64,000 nt of DNA, taken from positions 2,914,001 to 2,978,000 of the forward strand of contig NZ_CP028035.1 in assembly GCF_005491205.1 (NCBI RefSeq), in the 5' to 3' direction. The stretch's first letter is position 1. Each line of letters starts with the position of its first letter. The notes beneath the pieces are model-generated. The model was not told where the DNA came from. It searched no databases and saw nothing but the letters and a program-made list of their open reading frames with translations. Position numbers and translations under genes: made by a program. This DNA comes from Nissabacter sp. SGAir0207 (lineage in GTDB: Bacteria; Pseudomonadota; Gammaproteobacteria; Enterobacterales; Enterobacteriaceae). Below, piece after piece: positions 40,812 through 49,512 of the stretch.

Positions 40812-41261
40812 GACACATTCCTCATAACAGCTCGGATTATTTCCGGAGATGTAATTATGCGCCAATTCACAAAAAGTGGAGGCGTCAGGTTGTAAAGAAA
40901 TTTAATTATCATGTAGGAAATAAGGAGGAAAATTGAAGAAGTGCCAACGCCACTGGAAATAGTCAATGAAATTGCTGGAGTTGCCGCCGCGTCCACCGAT
41001 TATTTTGTCGCTAGCGTATTGCCCGAAAATATCCATATATAAAAAGCCGGTTAATGTGGCCGCTTGCCTGAGCATTCACGTTATCGGGTGTAATCCTCTG
41101 AATCTGGCCGTGCCGGTAGGCGAATGCCCACCCAGCACCTATCTTTAAGGGGGACGACCCGACAGAGGGCGAAGATGAGAGGGATGCGGGAGAGTTTATC
41201 GTATTGGCGGTTGTTGCTACTATCCCGGCCCATTGCAACACTTAACTGAAAGGAAACGAGA
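40812..41261. other. Intergenic region between DUF1471 and DUF808 genes
   Basis: 450 bp between divergent genes. It contains a strong ribosome-binding-like AAGGAGG at 40922-40928 and several short frames that look protein-like but are interrupted (see findings). No complete gene can be supported. Confidence 0.5.
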
Positions 41262-42197
41262 ATGGCAGGTACCAGCCTACTGGCCTTGATTGATGACATT
41301 GCCACCATTTTGGACGACGTCGCCGCGATGAGTAAGGTGGCGGCGCGCAAAACCGCCAGCGTGCTGGGCGATGACCTGGCGCTGAACGCCCAACAGGTCA
41401 GCGGCGTGAAGGCTGACCGCGAGCTGCCGGTGGTGTGGGCAGTGGCGAAAGGCTCGCTGCTGAACAAAGCCATCCTGGTGCCGCTGGCGCTGCTGATCAG
41501 TGCCTTTATCCCTTGGGCGATCACCCCGATGCTGATGGTGGGCGGTGCCTACCTCTGCTACGAGGGGTTTGAGAAGATCGCCGAGAAGCTATTCCACGGC
41601 AAAGATCACGCCGAGAAGCCGGTCGCGGCCACCAAGGTGCCGAAAACGCAGGAGGAGCTGCTGGCGCTGGAGAAGAAGAAGGTCAAGGGCGCGGTGCGCA
41701 CTGACTTTATCCTGTCGGCCGAAATCATTGTGATCTCCTTGAACACCGTGGCGCACGTGCCGCTGATTGACCAGCTGATGGTGATGGTGCTGATCGCGGT
41801 TGTCATGACGCTCGGCGTCTATGGGCTGGTCGCTGGCATCGTGCGGATGGATGACGTCGGCGTCTGGCTTGGCAAGCTGGAAGGCGAAGGGCTGTTCCGC
41901 CGGGCGCTGCGCGGGCTGGGTGGGCTGATTATCAGCGCCGCGCCGCTGCTGATGAAAACCCTGGCGTTTGTCGGCACCATCGCCATGTTTTTAGTGGGTG
42001 GCAGCATCCTGAGCCACGGCCTGCCGTTCATGCACAGTCTGGTGGATGTGCTGAACCACGGCCATCAGGGCTGGATCAGCAGCCTGATCACCGGCGCGAC
42101 CGATCTGGTGGTGGGCTTGGTGGCTGGCGCGCTGGTGCTGGGCGTGGTGAGCCTCGGGCAGAAGCTGTTCGGCAAGAAAGAGGAGAAACAGGCGTAA
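41262..42197 (+). CDS. yedI: DUF808 membrane protein YedI
   Basis: 311 residues; E. coli YedI has 305. The N-terminus SLLALIDDIATILDDVAAMSKVAARKTA and VLGDDLALNAQQVSGV are diagnostic. Several membrane segments, including KAILVPLALLISAFIPWAI and GTIAMFLVGGSILSHGLP. Function unknown. Good ribosome binding site (GAAAGGAAACG). Ends in a strong terminator, so probably monocistronic. Confidence 0.9.
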   Translation: MAGTSLLALIDDIATILDDVAAMSKVAARKTASVLGDDLALNAQQVSGVKADRELPVVWAVAKGSLLNKAILVPLALLISAFIPWAITPMLMVGGAYLCYEGFEKIAEKLFHGKDHAEKPVAATKVPKTQEELLALEKKKVKGAVRTDFILSAEIIVISLNTVAHVPLIDQLMVMVLIAVVMTLGVYGLVAGIVRMDDVGVWLGKLEGEGLFRRALRGLGGLIISAAPLLMKTLAFVGTIAMFLVGGSILSHGLPFMHSLVDVLNHGHQGWISSLITGATDLVVGLVAGALVLGVVSLGQKLFGKKEEKQA

Positions 42198-42219
42198 GCC
42201 TGCCTCCCCTTCCCCACGG

Positions 42220-42246
42220 GGCCGGCCTGATGCCGGCCCTTTTTTA
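42220..42246 (+). terminator. Terminator after yedI
   Basis: Stem GGGCCGGC / GCCGGCCC with a 5-base loop, followed by TTTTTT. Confidence 0.92.
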
Positions 42247-43017
42247 TGCCGGGCGATGTGCCTCAATCATCAGGGTGTCGCTGCTGAAACTGCCGTCCGG
42301 CTGGATGGCGAAATAGGCCGCCACCTCCGCCGACGCCCCCTGTTGCAGCGCACGGATGGCGGTAACGAAGTGCTCAGGCGTGCGCATCCGCGCAATCCAG
42401 CTACTGAACTCCAGCGCCAGCCGGTCACGCGCCACCCGCTCCACCGTCAGGCCCGCGGCGTTGAACATCGCCAGCCACTCGCCGGGCGCATAGTTGCGCA
42501 CGTGGGAGGTGTCGCGCAGCACTTCGATGGTCTGCAAATGGATGTCCAGCACCGGCTGCCCCGGCGAGGCCATATCCATAAAGATCGCCCGGCCGCCCGG
42601 CTTCAGCACCCGGCGCACTTCGCGCAGCGCCTGCCCGACGTCATGCCAGTGGTGGGCCGAGTAGCGGCTGATCACCACGTCAAACGCCCCGTCGGCAAAG
42701 GGCAAGGACTCCGCCGCCCCCTGCGCCACCCGGATATTGCCCAGCTGCCGGTCGCGCGCCGCCTGCTCCACTACCGCCAGCATTTGCTCCGAGAGATCGT
42801 AGGCCGTCACCTCCGCCACCGCGCCCGCCGCCACAAAGCTGGCGTGGCCCGCGCCACAGCCAATGTCCAGCAGCCGCGCCTGTGGGGCGTCCGCCAGTAA
42901 CTCGGCCAGCCGCCGCAGATCCTTGCCCTGCGCGTGCACCGCGCTGCTGAGGTAGGCGGCGGCCTGATCGCCGAACTGCTGGGTAACGTGATCTGCGTGG
43001 GTGGATGGGGTTGCCAT
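42244..43017 (-). CDS. YafE-like SAM-dependent methyltransferase
   Basis: 257 residues. Class I methyltransferase fold with SAM motif I LLDIGCGAGHASFVAA, motif II AYDLSEQML, and VISRYSAHHWHDVGQALREVRRVLKPGG. Very close in pattern to E. coli YafE, a COQ5/UbiE-type methyltransferase of unknown substrate. Divergent from an XRE/MmyB-type regulator, a layout that often means the regulator controls the enzyme gene. Its 3' end meets the yedI terminator. Confidence 0.9.
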   Translation of the reverse strand: MATPSTHADHVTQQFGDQAAAYLSSAVHAQGKDLRRLAELLADAPQARLLDIGCGAGHASFVAAGAVAEVTAYDLSEQMLAVVEQAARDRQLGNIRVAQGAAESLPFADGAFDVVISRYSAHHWHDVGQALREVRRVLKPGGRAIFMDMASPGQPVLDIHLQTIEVLRDTSHVRNYAPGEWLAMFNAAGLTVERVARDRLALEFSSWIARMRTPEHFVTAIRALQQGASAEVAAYFAIQPDGSFSSDTLMIEAHRPA

Positions 43018-43172
43018 GTTGCCTCCTGATTGCCGTAATGGGATAAAGGGCGGTGCCGGGCTGTCACCGGCTGCCGTGGGGCCACTATAGCAGCGCGTGA
43101 TACGGGTACAATATGAGCAGTTATGCTGGTATAAACAGTAACACCCGGCCGTTTTTTACATGGAGAGCACCG

Positions 43173-43994
43173 ATGCAGCATGATGCGTTAAATGGCCCTC
43201 AGGCGCTCGGCGCCTTCCTGCGCGCCTGCCGTGAGCGCCTCACCCCGGCGCAGGCCGGGCTGCCCACCGCGCCGCGCCGCCGTACCCGTGGGTTGCGGCG
43301 CGAGGAGCTGGCCCAGCTCAGCAACATCAGCACCACTTGGTACACCTGGATCGAGCAGGGGCGCGACGTCACCGCCTCGCCGCTGGCGCTGGCACGGCTG
43401 GCGAAGGCGCTGCAACTCGGCGCGGCCGAGCGGGAGTACCTCTTCTCACTGGCGCAGGCCAGCGACCCGGAGGGAGCACACTCTGACACGCGCCCCAGCC
43501 CGGCGCTGCTGGAGAGCGTGCAACAGCTCACCTGCCCCGGCTATCTGCTCGACAGCACCTGGAACGTGCTGGCGTGGAATGCCCCGGCTGGCGCGCTGTT
43601 CAGCGCGTTCCTTGGCGTGGAACCGGCGCCCAACCTGCTAAACTTCATGTTCCTGCACCCGGCGGCGCGTGAGCTGGTGGTTGACTGGCCGGAGCGCGCG
43701 CGCCGGGTGGTGGCGGAGTTCCGCGCCGACACCCGGCTGCTGCCCCACTCCGAGCCGGTGCGCCAGCAGGTGCAGCGGCTGTGCGCCGCCAGCGACACCT
43801 TCTACCGTGGCTGGCATGAGCAGGCGGTGCTGGCGCGCGAGGGCGGCCTGCGCCGCTTCCACCACCCGCAGCACGGTGAACTGGGCTACCACCAGCAGAC
43901 CTTCTTCCCCGCTGGCAGCCCGGCGCTGAAGCTGGTGATGCTGCTGCCGGGCGCACCGGCTGAAACCATTGAGTGCCAGGCCCAGCCTGGCTGA
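43173..43994 (+). CDS. XRE-family regulator with MmyB-like ligand-binding domain
   Basis: 273 residues from ATG 43173 (MQHDALNGPQALGAFLRACRE), GGAG at good spacing; the frame extends to 43113 without support. Helix-turn-helix at about 30-80 (RRTRGLRREELAQLSNISTTWYTWIEQGRD), then an MmyB-like domain (about 105-260) with NVLAWNAPAGALF and NLLNFMFLHPAARELVVDW, which in relatives binds fatty-acid-like ligands. Divergent from the YafE-like methyltransferase; likely controls it and itself. Confidence 0.88.
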   Translation: MQHDALNGPQALGAFLRACRERLTPAQAGLPTAPRRRTRGLRREELAQLSNISTTWYTWIEQGRDVTASPLALARLAKALQLGAAEREYLFSLAQASDPEGAHSDTRPSPALLESVQQLTCPGYLLDSTWNVLAWNAPAGALFSAFLGVEPAPNLLNFMFLHPAARELVVDWPERARRVVAEFRADTRLLPHSEPVRQQVQRLCAASDTFYRGWHEQAVLAREGGLRRFHHPQHGELGYHQQTFFPAGSPALKLVMLLPGAPAETIECQAQPG

Positions 43995-44019
43995 TGCTCC
44001 CCCTGGCTAAGGAGACGCC

Positions 44020-44616
44020 ATGATCCCACACCTGCTCTACCGTGACAGTGACATTGAGATCCGTGTTCCCGAGGAGGAGGATGCGCCCCAGTTGTGCAGC
44101 GCGGTACGTCGCTCACTGGTGGAGATTGGCCGTTGGGAGAGCTGGTGCACCAGCGCCTACACGGTGGCGGAGAGCCTGCGCTTTTTGCGCGACTCAGCGC
44201 AGAAGCGCTCACGCGGCAGCGAATACAACTTCAACCTGTTTGAGCGCGCCAGCGGCGAGGTGGCGGGTGCCATCTCTCTCAACCGCATCAGTTACGAATA
44301 CCGGATGGCCAACGTCGGCTACTGGATCCGCAGCGATCTGGCGGGCCGCGGACTGGCCCCGCTGGCGGTGCGCGCCATCAGTGCCTTCGCCTTCGAGCGG
44401 CTGGCGCTGACGCGGCTGGAGATTGTGGCGATGGAGGGCAACCTGCGTAGCTGCCGGGTGGCGGAGAAGGTGGGCGCCACCGCCGAGGGGCTGCACCGCA
44501 ACCGGCTCTATTTTCATGGCAAGCCCTGCCATGCCTGGGTTTACTCCCTGATCCCCGGCGACATCAGCCCCCCAGATGCCGCCCTGTTAATGACACCAAG
44601 GAATGCCACACCATGA
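44020..44616 (+). CDS. GNAT N-acetyltransferase, RimJ/RimL-like
   Basis: 198 residues. GNAT fold with VGYWIRSDLAGRGLAPLAVRAISAFAFERL (acetyl-CoA-binding loop R/Q-x-x-G-x-G/A) and NLRSCRVAEKVGATAEGLHRNRLYFHGKPCHAWVYSL, the pattern of ribosomal-protein Ser/Ala acetyltransferase relatives. Substrate unknown. Its last four bases overlap the sseA start, so the two are translationally coupled. Confidence 0.88.
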   Translation: MIPHLLYRDSDIEIRVPEEEDAPQLCSAVRRSLVEIGRWESWCTSAYTVAESLRFLRDSAQKRSRGSEYNFNLFERASGEVAGAISLNRISYEYRMANVGYWIRSDLAGRGLAPLAVRAISAFAFERLALTRLEIVAMEGNLRSCRVAEKVGATAEGLHRNRLYFHGKPCHAWVYSLIPGDISPPDAALLMTPRNATP

Positions 44617-45455
44617 CTTCCCAACTCGTTTCGCCACACTGGCTGGAAAAGCACCTGACCAAGGACAACCTGATCGTTCTCGACTGCCGCAAGGCCAAGC
44701 CCGGCACCACGCCGCCGCGCCCGCTGGAGGAGGAGTACCGCGACGCCCACATCCCCGGCGCGGTCTATTTCGACATCGACAAGCTCTCTGACCAGAACAC
44801 GCCGCTGCCGCACATGCTGGCGGAGGACGCCTGGTTCGCGCGCGAGGTGGGCAAACTCGGCCTGCGCAATGACATGACCATCATCGCCTATGACGAGGGC
44901 GATCTCTTCTCCGCGCCGCGCATCTGGTGGATGCTGCGCCACTATGGCGCGACCGACGTGCGGGTGCTGGATGGCGGCATCAACGCCTGGCGCGCCGAGG
45001 GCCGCCCGCTGGAGCAGGGTGAGGTGAGCCGCGCGCCGCAGACCTTCCGCGCCCGCTTTGACCGCCAGCAGGTGGTGTCGCTGGCGCAGGTACAGGCCAT
45101 CAGCGAGCAGGGCACGGCACAGATCATTGATGCCCGCGCCGCTGGCCGCTTCCGTGGCGAGGTGCCGGAGCCGCGCGCTGGCCTGCACAGTGGCCATATC
45201 CCGAACAGCCTGAACGTGCCCTTTACGCTGATCTCCGCCGACGGCAAGCTGAAATCGCCGGAGGCGCTGAAGCAGACGTTTGTTGATCAGGGCGTGGATC
45301 TTGAGCAGCCGATCGTCGCGAGCTGTGGCTCTGGCGTCACGGCCGCCGCGCTGGTGTTCGCGCTGGAGACGCTCGGCGTGGAGGCGAAACTCTATGACGG
45401 CGCATGGACGGAGTGGGGTGACCTGAACGGCAGCCAGCCGGTGGCGAAGGGCTGA
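44613..45455 (+). CDS. sseA: 3-mercaptopyruvate sulfurtransferase
   Basis: 280 residues, two rhodanese domains. The active-site loop of the second domain is SCGSGVTAAAL with the catalytic Cys; CGSGVT rather than CRKGVT indicates mercaptopyruvate rather than thiosulfate as donor. First domain has EEEYRDAHIPGAVYFDID. Transfers sulfane sulfur to acceptors such as cyanide or thioredoxin. Coupled to the upstream acetyltransferase gene by a 4-bp overlap. Confidence 0.95.
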   Translation: MTSQLVSPHWLEKHLTKDNLIVLDCRKAKPGTTPPRPLEEEYRDAHIPGAVYFDIDKLSDQNTPLPHMLAEDAWFAREVGKLGLRNDMTIIAYDEGDLFSAPRIWWMLRHYGATDVRVLDGGINAWRAEGRPLEQGEVSRAPQTFRARFDRQQVVSLAQVQAISEQGTAQIIDARAAGRFRGEVPEPRAGLHSGHIPNSLNVPFTLISADGKLKSPEALKQTFVDQGVDLEQPIVASCGSGVTAAALVFALETLGVEAKLYDGAWTEWGDLNGSQPVAKG

Positions 45456-45463
45456 ATCCGGGC

Positions 45464-45489
45464 AAAAAAAGGCCCGCAGGGTAGCGGGC
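45464..45489 (-). terminator. Terminator for the DCC-protein gene
   Basis: On the minus strand GCCCGC / GCGGGC (6-base loop) is followed by C and TTTTTTT. It lies 107 bp beyond the stop of the DUF393 gene and just 3' of the convergent sseA, where the hairpin could also act weakly. Confidence 0.8.
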
Positions 45490-45596
45490 GCAACAAAACT
45501 GGATTCATCATAGAAGTGCTTGGGGTTTTCTTTCAACGTTTTAAGCATAGACCGGTTTCGGCCGGCCGATGTTATTAAAATGTAAAAATTTACAAC

Positions 45597-46067
45597 TCAA
45601 CTGGCGGCGCGCCGGCCCTCGGGCAGGTAGCGCCCCGGCTCCCCCTCCCCCGGCAGTGCCGATCCTGCTGGCAGCTTGCCAAACCAGCGATAACGGTTTT
45701 TCGCCACGCCATTGTAGACCGCATCCCGCAGCCCACGCGGGCAGAGCCGCAAGGCCCCCAGCGCCCGCCACGGCCAGCCGAGTTGCGCCAGAATGGCGAA
45801 AAAGGCGTCCGAGCGCACCTGTAGATCGGTGCCGTGGATCCAGGCAATGGTGTTGAAGTTATCGGTTGGCAGCCCGGCCCAGCGCAACAGGTCTTGCCCG
45901 GCGTCCGACTGGACGGTGGCAAGGTGCAGGGTGCGCTGGCGATCGGCATGGAGCAGCACCCGCACCAGCCGGTGGCAGAGCGGGCATTCGCCGTCAAACA
46001 GCACCACCTGCTGGCCAGCGGCCAAATGCGGCGCGGCACGGCGCGGAAAGGAGAGGATCTGGCTCAT
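45597..46067 (-). CDS. DUF393 thiol-disulfide oxidoreductase-like (DCC family) protein
   Basis: 156 residues. The family-defining motif is present as LFDGECPLCHRLVRVLL (D-G-x-C-x-x-C near residues 25-33), followed by the usual thioredoxin-like small domain and RSDAFFAILAQLGWPWRAL. Physiological role unknown. It follows the glucose-1-phosphatase gene by 45 bp on the same strand and shares its terminator. Confidence 0.88.
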   Translation of the reverse strand: MSQILSFPRRAAPHLAAGQQVVLFDGECPLCHRLVRVLLHADRQRTLHLATVQSDAGQDLLRWAGLPTDNFNTIAWIHGTDLQVRSDAFFAILAQLGWPWRALGALRLCPRGLRDAVYNGVAKNRYRWFGKLPAGSALPGEGEPGRYLPEGRRAAS

Positions 46068-46112
46068 GGCGCTCCTTATCAGTTGGCCCGCGCCAGCGGC
46101 GCGGGGTCAGCG

Positions 46113-47408
46113 TCAGTTGGCGGGCACGGCGCTCTGTTGCCCGGCCAGTTGGCGGAAATTCGCCAGCGGGCAGAAGCCCTGCGCATCCACCGGGCAGCCT
46201 GCCAGCCGCAAGGTGACACGCTGCGGCGTCTGGGCGTTGCTATTGCGGATCTGATCCGCCGTCGGGTAGACATACTCAATTTTCAGCAGGTCGCGGTTGC
46301 CGTTGCCGTCATGCCAGCGCTCAAACACCACCGCCCCGCTGATGGGCGTGCGCTCATACTGCCCCGGCAGGCTGTACTCCGCCGTGCGCAATGCCGCCAG
46401 CAGCGAGGCAATGTTGGAGTCATGCCCCACCAGCACCGCCAATCTGGCCTGCTGCGCCGCCTGCTGGTTGGCGCTTTTGCCATTTTCGCCCTCAATCGCC
46501 TGGCTGATGAAGCTGAGCAGCGGCGCGGCGGCATTGCTGGCGATCACGGGCGAGCCAAACAGCGTCTCGTGGTAGAGGTTCTTGATCGCCTGCAACCGCT
46601 GCCACTGGGCTGGCGTCGTCACCTTGCCCCAAGCGACGTCGGTCAGCGGGTAGCCCTCGTAGTACTGCAACATAAAAGCGTCCACCGCGCCGGTGGCGGT
46701 GCGCAGCGGCCCGCTGATGGCTGGCTCCTTGCCCTGCGTCAACTGCACGCGGTTGGGTTGATCCGCCAGCGCGCACTGTTTGTCTTCAAGGCAGGCGCGG
46801 CTGTTGCGGTAGTCCAGCACCTGCTCCAGCTCGGCATAGTGGGGGGCCAGCCGCCGGTTCAGGCCGCTGAGACCACCCTCGCCCACGTGCTGGTCAATGG
46901 CGCGCAGTGCTTGCTGGCGGAAGGTCTCCGTCACCTCGGCGGTGATAATGGGGTTGAAGGTCGGATCCATGGTGCCCACCAGCGCCTGATGGGTAACGCT
47001 GAGGGCGCAACCGGGGAAGGCACCGGCCAAAAAGTGGCGCGCGGTGTCGATGGTGCGCGGCAAGCTGTTGGCGTAGGTGAAGACCTGCTTCTCCGCCGGG
47101 CAACCCTGTGCCGCCAGCAGACCCGCCTCGCCGAGCCAGCTACGGAAGTAGCGCCCCATCTGCTCCTCCACCTGCCCGCCCTTTGGCGTCAATAGCCCGC
47201 CAGCGGTCTGCCACGTCGGCCACTGGTGCGGGGTGGCGCTTGCCAGCGCATCGCCGTAGTTCACCAGCGGCGCGCGGATGCCATGACGGCTCAGCACCAC
47301 CACTTTCTCCAACTGGTAGCCCTGCGGCGCGCCCTGCTCCGCCGCCACCGCGCCCTGCGCCGCCAGCAGCAGCGCGGCGCACGCGATCCATGTTGCCTTT
47401 CGCTCCAT
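46113..47408 (-). CDS. agp: Glucose-1-phosphatase, periplasmic histidine acid phosphatase
   Basis: 431 residues from the ATG at 47406-47408 (MERKATWIACAALLLAAQG), AGGGAGAGG upstream. The signal peptide ends near AVAA. Catalytic motif VVLSRHGIRAPL with the nucleophilic His, and VLVGHDSNIASLLAAL with the acid Asp; HDSN rather than HDTN, plus GTMDPTFNPIIT and ERTPISGAVVFERWHD, groups it with Agp rather than the phytase AppA. RHGIRAP is closer to the histidine phosphatase consensus than E. coli Agp RHNLRAP, so activity range may differ. Confidence 0.9.
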   Translation of the reverse strand: MERKATWIACAALLLAAQGAVAAEQGAPQGYQLEKVVVLSRHGIRAPLVNYGDALASATPHQWPTWQTAGGLLTPKGGQVEEQMGRYFRSWLGEAGLLAAQGCPAEKQVFTYANSLPRTIDTARHFLAGAFPGCALSVTHQALVGTMDPTFNPIITAEVTETFRQQALRAIDQHVGEGGLSGLNRRLAPHYAELEQVLDYRNSRACLEDKQCALADQPNRVQLTQGKEPAISGPLRTATGAVDAFMLQYYEGYPLTDVAWGKVTTPAQWQRLQAIKNLYHETLFGSPVIASNAAAPLLSFISQAIEGENGKSANQQAAQQARLAVLVGHDSNIASLLAALRTAEYSLPGQYERTPISGAVVFERWHDGNGNRDLLKIEYVYPTADQIRNSNAQTPQRVTLRLAGCPVDAQGFCPLANFRQLAGQQSAVPAN

Positions 47409-47471
47409 TGCCCTCTCCCTTTTTGCCCTTGTGGTCAACCGATTGATCCTGCATTTGTTTCCAGCATAGAG

Positions 47472-47490
47472 CACCCTGACATTCAGGGTG
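47472..47490 (-). other. Hairpin after the emrE-like gene
   Basis: Perfect 8-bp stem CACCCTGA / TCAGGGTG with a 3-base loop, 35 bp beyond the emrE-like stop; no T-run. A second stem (GTGCCT / AGGCAC) lies between it and the stop. Confidence 0.4.
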
Positions 47491-47524
47491 GGAGGTGCCT
47501 CACAAAGTCAGGCACGCAGCCGCC

Positions 47525-47857
47525 TCAGTGGCCGACGCTGTGGGAGAAGAGGTTCATCACCACCACGCCAATCACGATCAGCGCCATGCCGATCAGCGCG
47601 GGCATGTCCAACCGCTGGCCGAACAGCACCCAGCCCACCAACGTGATCAGCACCACCCCCATCCCCGACCAGATGGCATAGGCGACGCCCACCGGAATGG
47701 TGCGCAGGGTCAATGACAGCAGATAGAACGCGATGCCATAGCCCACGGTCATCAGCAGCGTGGGCCACAGCCGGGTAAAGCCTTCGCTGGCCTTCAGCGC
47801 CGAGGTGGCAATCACCTCGGAGATGATGGCGGCGATTAAAATGATCCACTGTTGCAT
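47525..47857 (-). CDS. SMR-family multidrug exporter, EmrE-like
   Basis: 110 residues, four membrane segments. The essential membrane Glu is E14 in [19 protein letters not shown]2-4 carry [28 protein letters not shown], the hallmark of quaternary-ammonium exporters (EmrE/QacE). Works as an antiparallel dimer exchanging cationic drugs for protons. Single gene; convergent with no other and divergent from ycgR. Confidence 0.92.
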   Translation of the reverse strand: MQQWIILIAAIISEVIATSALKASEGFTRLWPTLLMTVGYGIAFYLLSLTLRTIPVGVAYAIWSGMGVVLITLVGWVLFGQRLDMPALIGMALIVIGVVVMNLFSHSVGH

Positions 47858-47949
47858 CCATGACTCCTCTTATTATGTGCGCCCTAAGGGTAGCCGCTGC
47901 GGCACCTGCCGGGCAACCTGCGCGCGGCAGGGAAATTTTTGGCCGGTGC

Positions 47950-47977
47950 TAAAGCCCGCCCCGCCCGCTGCCGATAG
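47950..47977 (+). promoter_or_regulatory. Sigma-28 (FliA) promoter for ycgR
   Basis: TAAAG at 47950-47954 and GCCGATAG at 47970-47977, close to TAAA-N15-GCCGATAA; the spacer is 16, one longer than optimum. It lies 55 bp upstream of the ycgR start. ycgR is a class 3 flagellar gene in E. coli, which agrees. Confidence 0.65.
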
Positions 47978-48031
47978 TGATGGATTGACTCCGGGGGCCG
48001 CGCGGCGGCCCGCCAACATAAGGGAACCAGG

Positions 48032-48772
48032 GTGAGCGACAAAGAACAGTTTTTGAAGACCCATCCGCTCTCCATTATTGCCACCCTGCGCGACCTGAAG
48101 ACGCAAGGCACGGCGGTGATGGTGAGCCACGCGCGCGGGCAGTTCATTACCAGAGTGCTGGAGGTGCTGCCAGAGAGCGGCCAGTGGGTGCTGGATTTGA
48201 GCAGCGTGGAGTATGAGAACCGTCTGGTGCGCGAAACCGAGGCGCTGACCATCGTCGCGGAGCCAGCCGCCGCCAAGATTGAGTTCACCCTGTCGGCACC
48301 GCTCGTTGAGCAGGCGTGGCAGGGGCTGCCGGCCTTCTTCGCGCCGCTGCCCGCTTCACTCTACGCCATCCAGCGGCGCGAGTACTTCCGCGTCAACACG
48401 CCGCTGTCGCTCGACTTCTGCTGCAACGGCACCCTGCCGGGCTACGGCGATTTCAGCTTCCGCGTGAAGGACATCTCGCTCGGCGGCATCTGCCTCTACG
48501 CTGACAAGGCGTTCAACGGCACGCTGGAGGAGCGCACGCTGATCCGCAACGTCGAGCTGGATCTGGCCGCCTTTGGCCGTTTCACGCTTGATATCCAGTT
48601 CGTGGATGTGATGGTGAGCCAGGTGCTGGATCGCAAGGGCGATACCCAGTCCCAGACCCGTTTTAGCTTCCGCTTCCCGATGCTCAGCGCGGTGCAGGAG
48701 CGCGAATTGCAGCAGGTGATCTTTGGCCTCGAGCGGCTGCAACATGAAAGGAACCAGCGGTTACGGGGATGA
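48032..48772 (+). CDS. ycgR: Flagellar brake protein YcgR
   Basis: 246 residues (E. coli 244) from a GTG start preceded by AGGGAACCAGG. The N-terminal YcgR domain (about 10-105) is followed by a PilZ domain with the c-di-GMP-binding RREYFRV (R-x-x-x-R) and DISLGGICL (D-x-S-x-x-G). When c-di-GMP is bound it slows the flagellar motor. A sigma-28 promoter lies upstream. Confidence 0.94.
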   Translation: MSDKEQFLKTHPLSIIATLRDLKTQGTAVMVSHARGQFITRVLEVLPESGQWVLDLSSVEYENRLVRETEALTIVAEPAAAKIEFTLSAPLVEQAWQGLPAFFAPLPASLYAIQRREYFRVNTPLSLDFCCNGTLPGYGDFSFRVKDISLGGICLYADKAFNGTLEERTLIRNVELDLAAFGRFTLDIQFVDVMVSQVLDRKGDTQSQTRFSFRFPMLSAVQERELQQVIFGLERLQHERNQRLRG

Positions 48773-48863
48773 GCGGCTAAACTTTTTACTTCGGTACTGT
48801 TAAATAGATGTAGGCCGAATCTCTTTGACAGGAAATGTTTCTCTTATTATCGAAGGAATGAGC

Positions 48864-49382
48864 ATGCTGACTATCAGAACCGCCGGCGTCGCCGACGCCG
48901 AAATCCTGCAACAGGTGGCGCGCGACACTTACCTGCACCACTTCTCCCACCTGTGGCTGGCGGCCGAGGAGATGGAGGAGTATTTGGCGGAGGAGTATGG
49001 TCGCGAGGCGCTGGCGGCGAGCCTGGCCGACCCGGCCATTTTGTGGCTGCTGGCCGAGCGTGAGAACCAGCCCATCGGCTTTGCCAAGGTGTGGTGGGAT
49101 CGCCCACGCCCGGACAACGGCGAGCCGGGCGCGCTGTTGCAGAAGCTCTACTTCCTGCCAGAGGAGACCGGCAAGGGCCACGGCCGCCACCTGCTGCACC
49201 GGGTGATTGACGAGGCAAAGCAGCGCCACCAACCGACGTTGTGGGTGACGGTGTTGCAGGACAACAACCACGGCCGCGACTTCTACATCAAGCAGGGGAT
49301 GGTGACGGTGGAGACGCTGCCCTTCTCCAGCGCCAGCCAGCGCAGCCTGATGGATGTGCTGGCGATGCCGCTGGCCGGCTGA
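48864..49382 (+). CDS. GNAT N-acetyltransferase
   Basis: 172 residues from ATG 48864 (MLTIRTAGVADAE), with AAGGA six bases upstream; ATG 48858 abuts the ribosome binding site and is less likely. GNAT fold with KLYFLPEETGKGHGRHLLHRVIDEAK (acetyl-CoA-binding G-x-G-x-G/H) and NNHGRDFYIKQGM. Substrate unknown. Single gene; the following 16-bp inverted repeat may end its transcript. Confidence 0.85.
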   Translation: MLTIRTAGVADAEILQQVARDTYLHHFSHLWLAAEEMEEYLAEEYGREALAASLADPAILWLLAERENQPIGFAKVWWDRPRPDNGEPGALLQKLYFLPEETGKGHGRHLLHRVIDEAKQRHQPTLWVTVLQDNNHGRDFYIKQGMVTVETLPFSSASQRSLMDVLAMPLAG

Positions 49383-49442
49383 GTGTTAACAAACCCGCCG
49401 TTACCTTCACTCAAATATCAATTTTTATCATCAATGATTTAA

Positions 49443-49482
49443 CAACCGGCGGGCGGATGACGTACAATCCGTCCGCCGGTTG
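49443..49482. repeat. 16-bp inverted repeat upstream of the DUF2946 gene
   Basis: Arms 49443-49458 and 49467-49482 are complementary at 15 of 16 positions (the exception allows a G-U pair), 8-base loop. No T-run follows. It ends 18 bp before the ribosome binding site of the next gene, so it may be a terminator, an operator or a translation-controlling hairpin. Confidence 0.7.
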
Positions 49483-49512
49483 CCCGATGCACTGGCTTCC
49501 AAGGAGCCGCCG

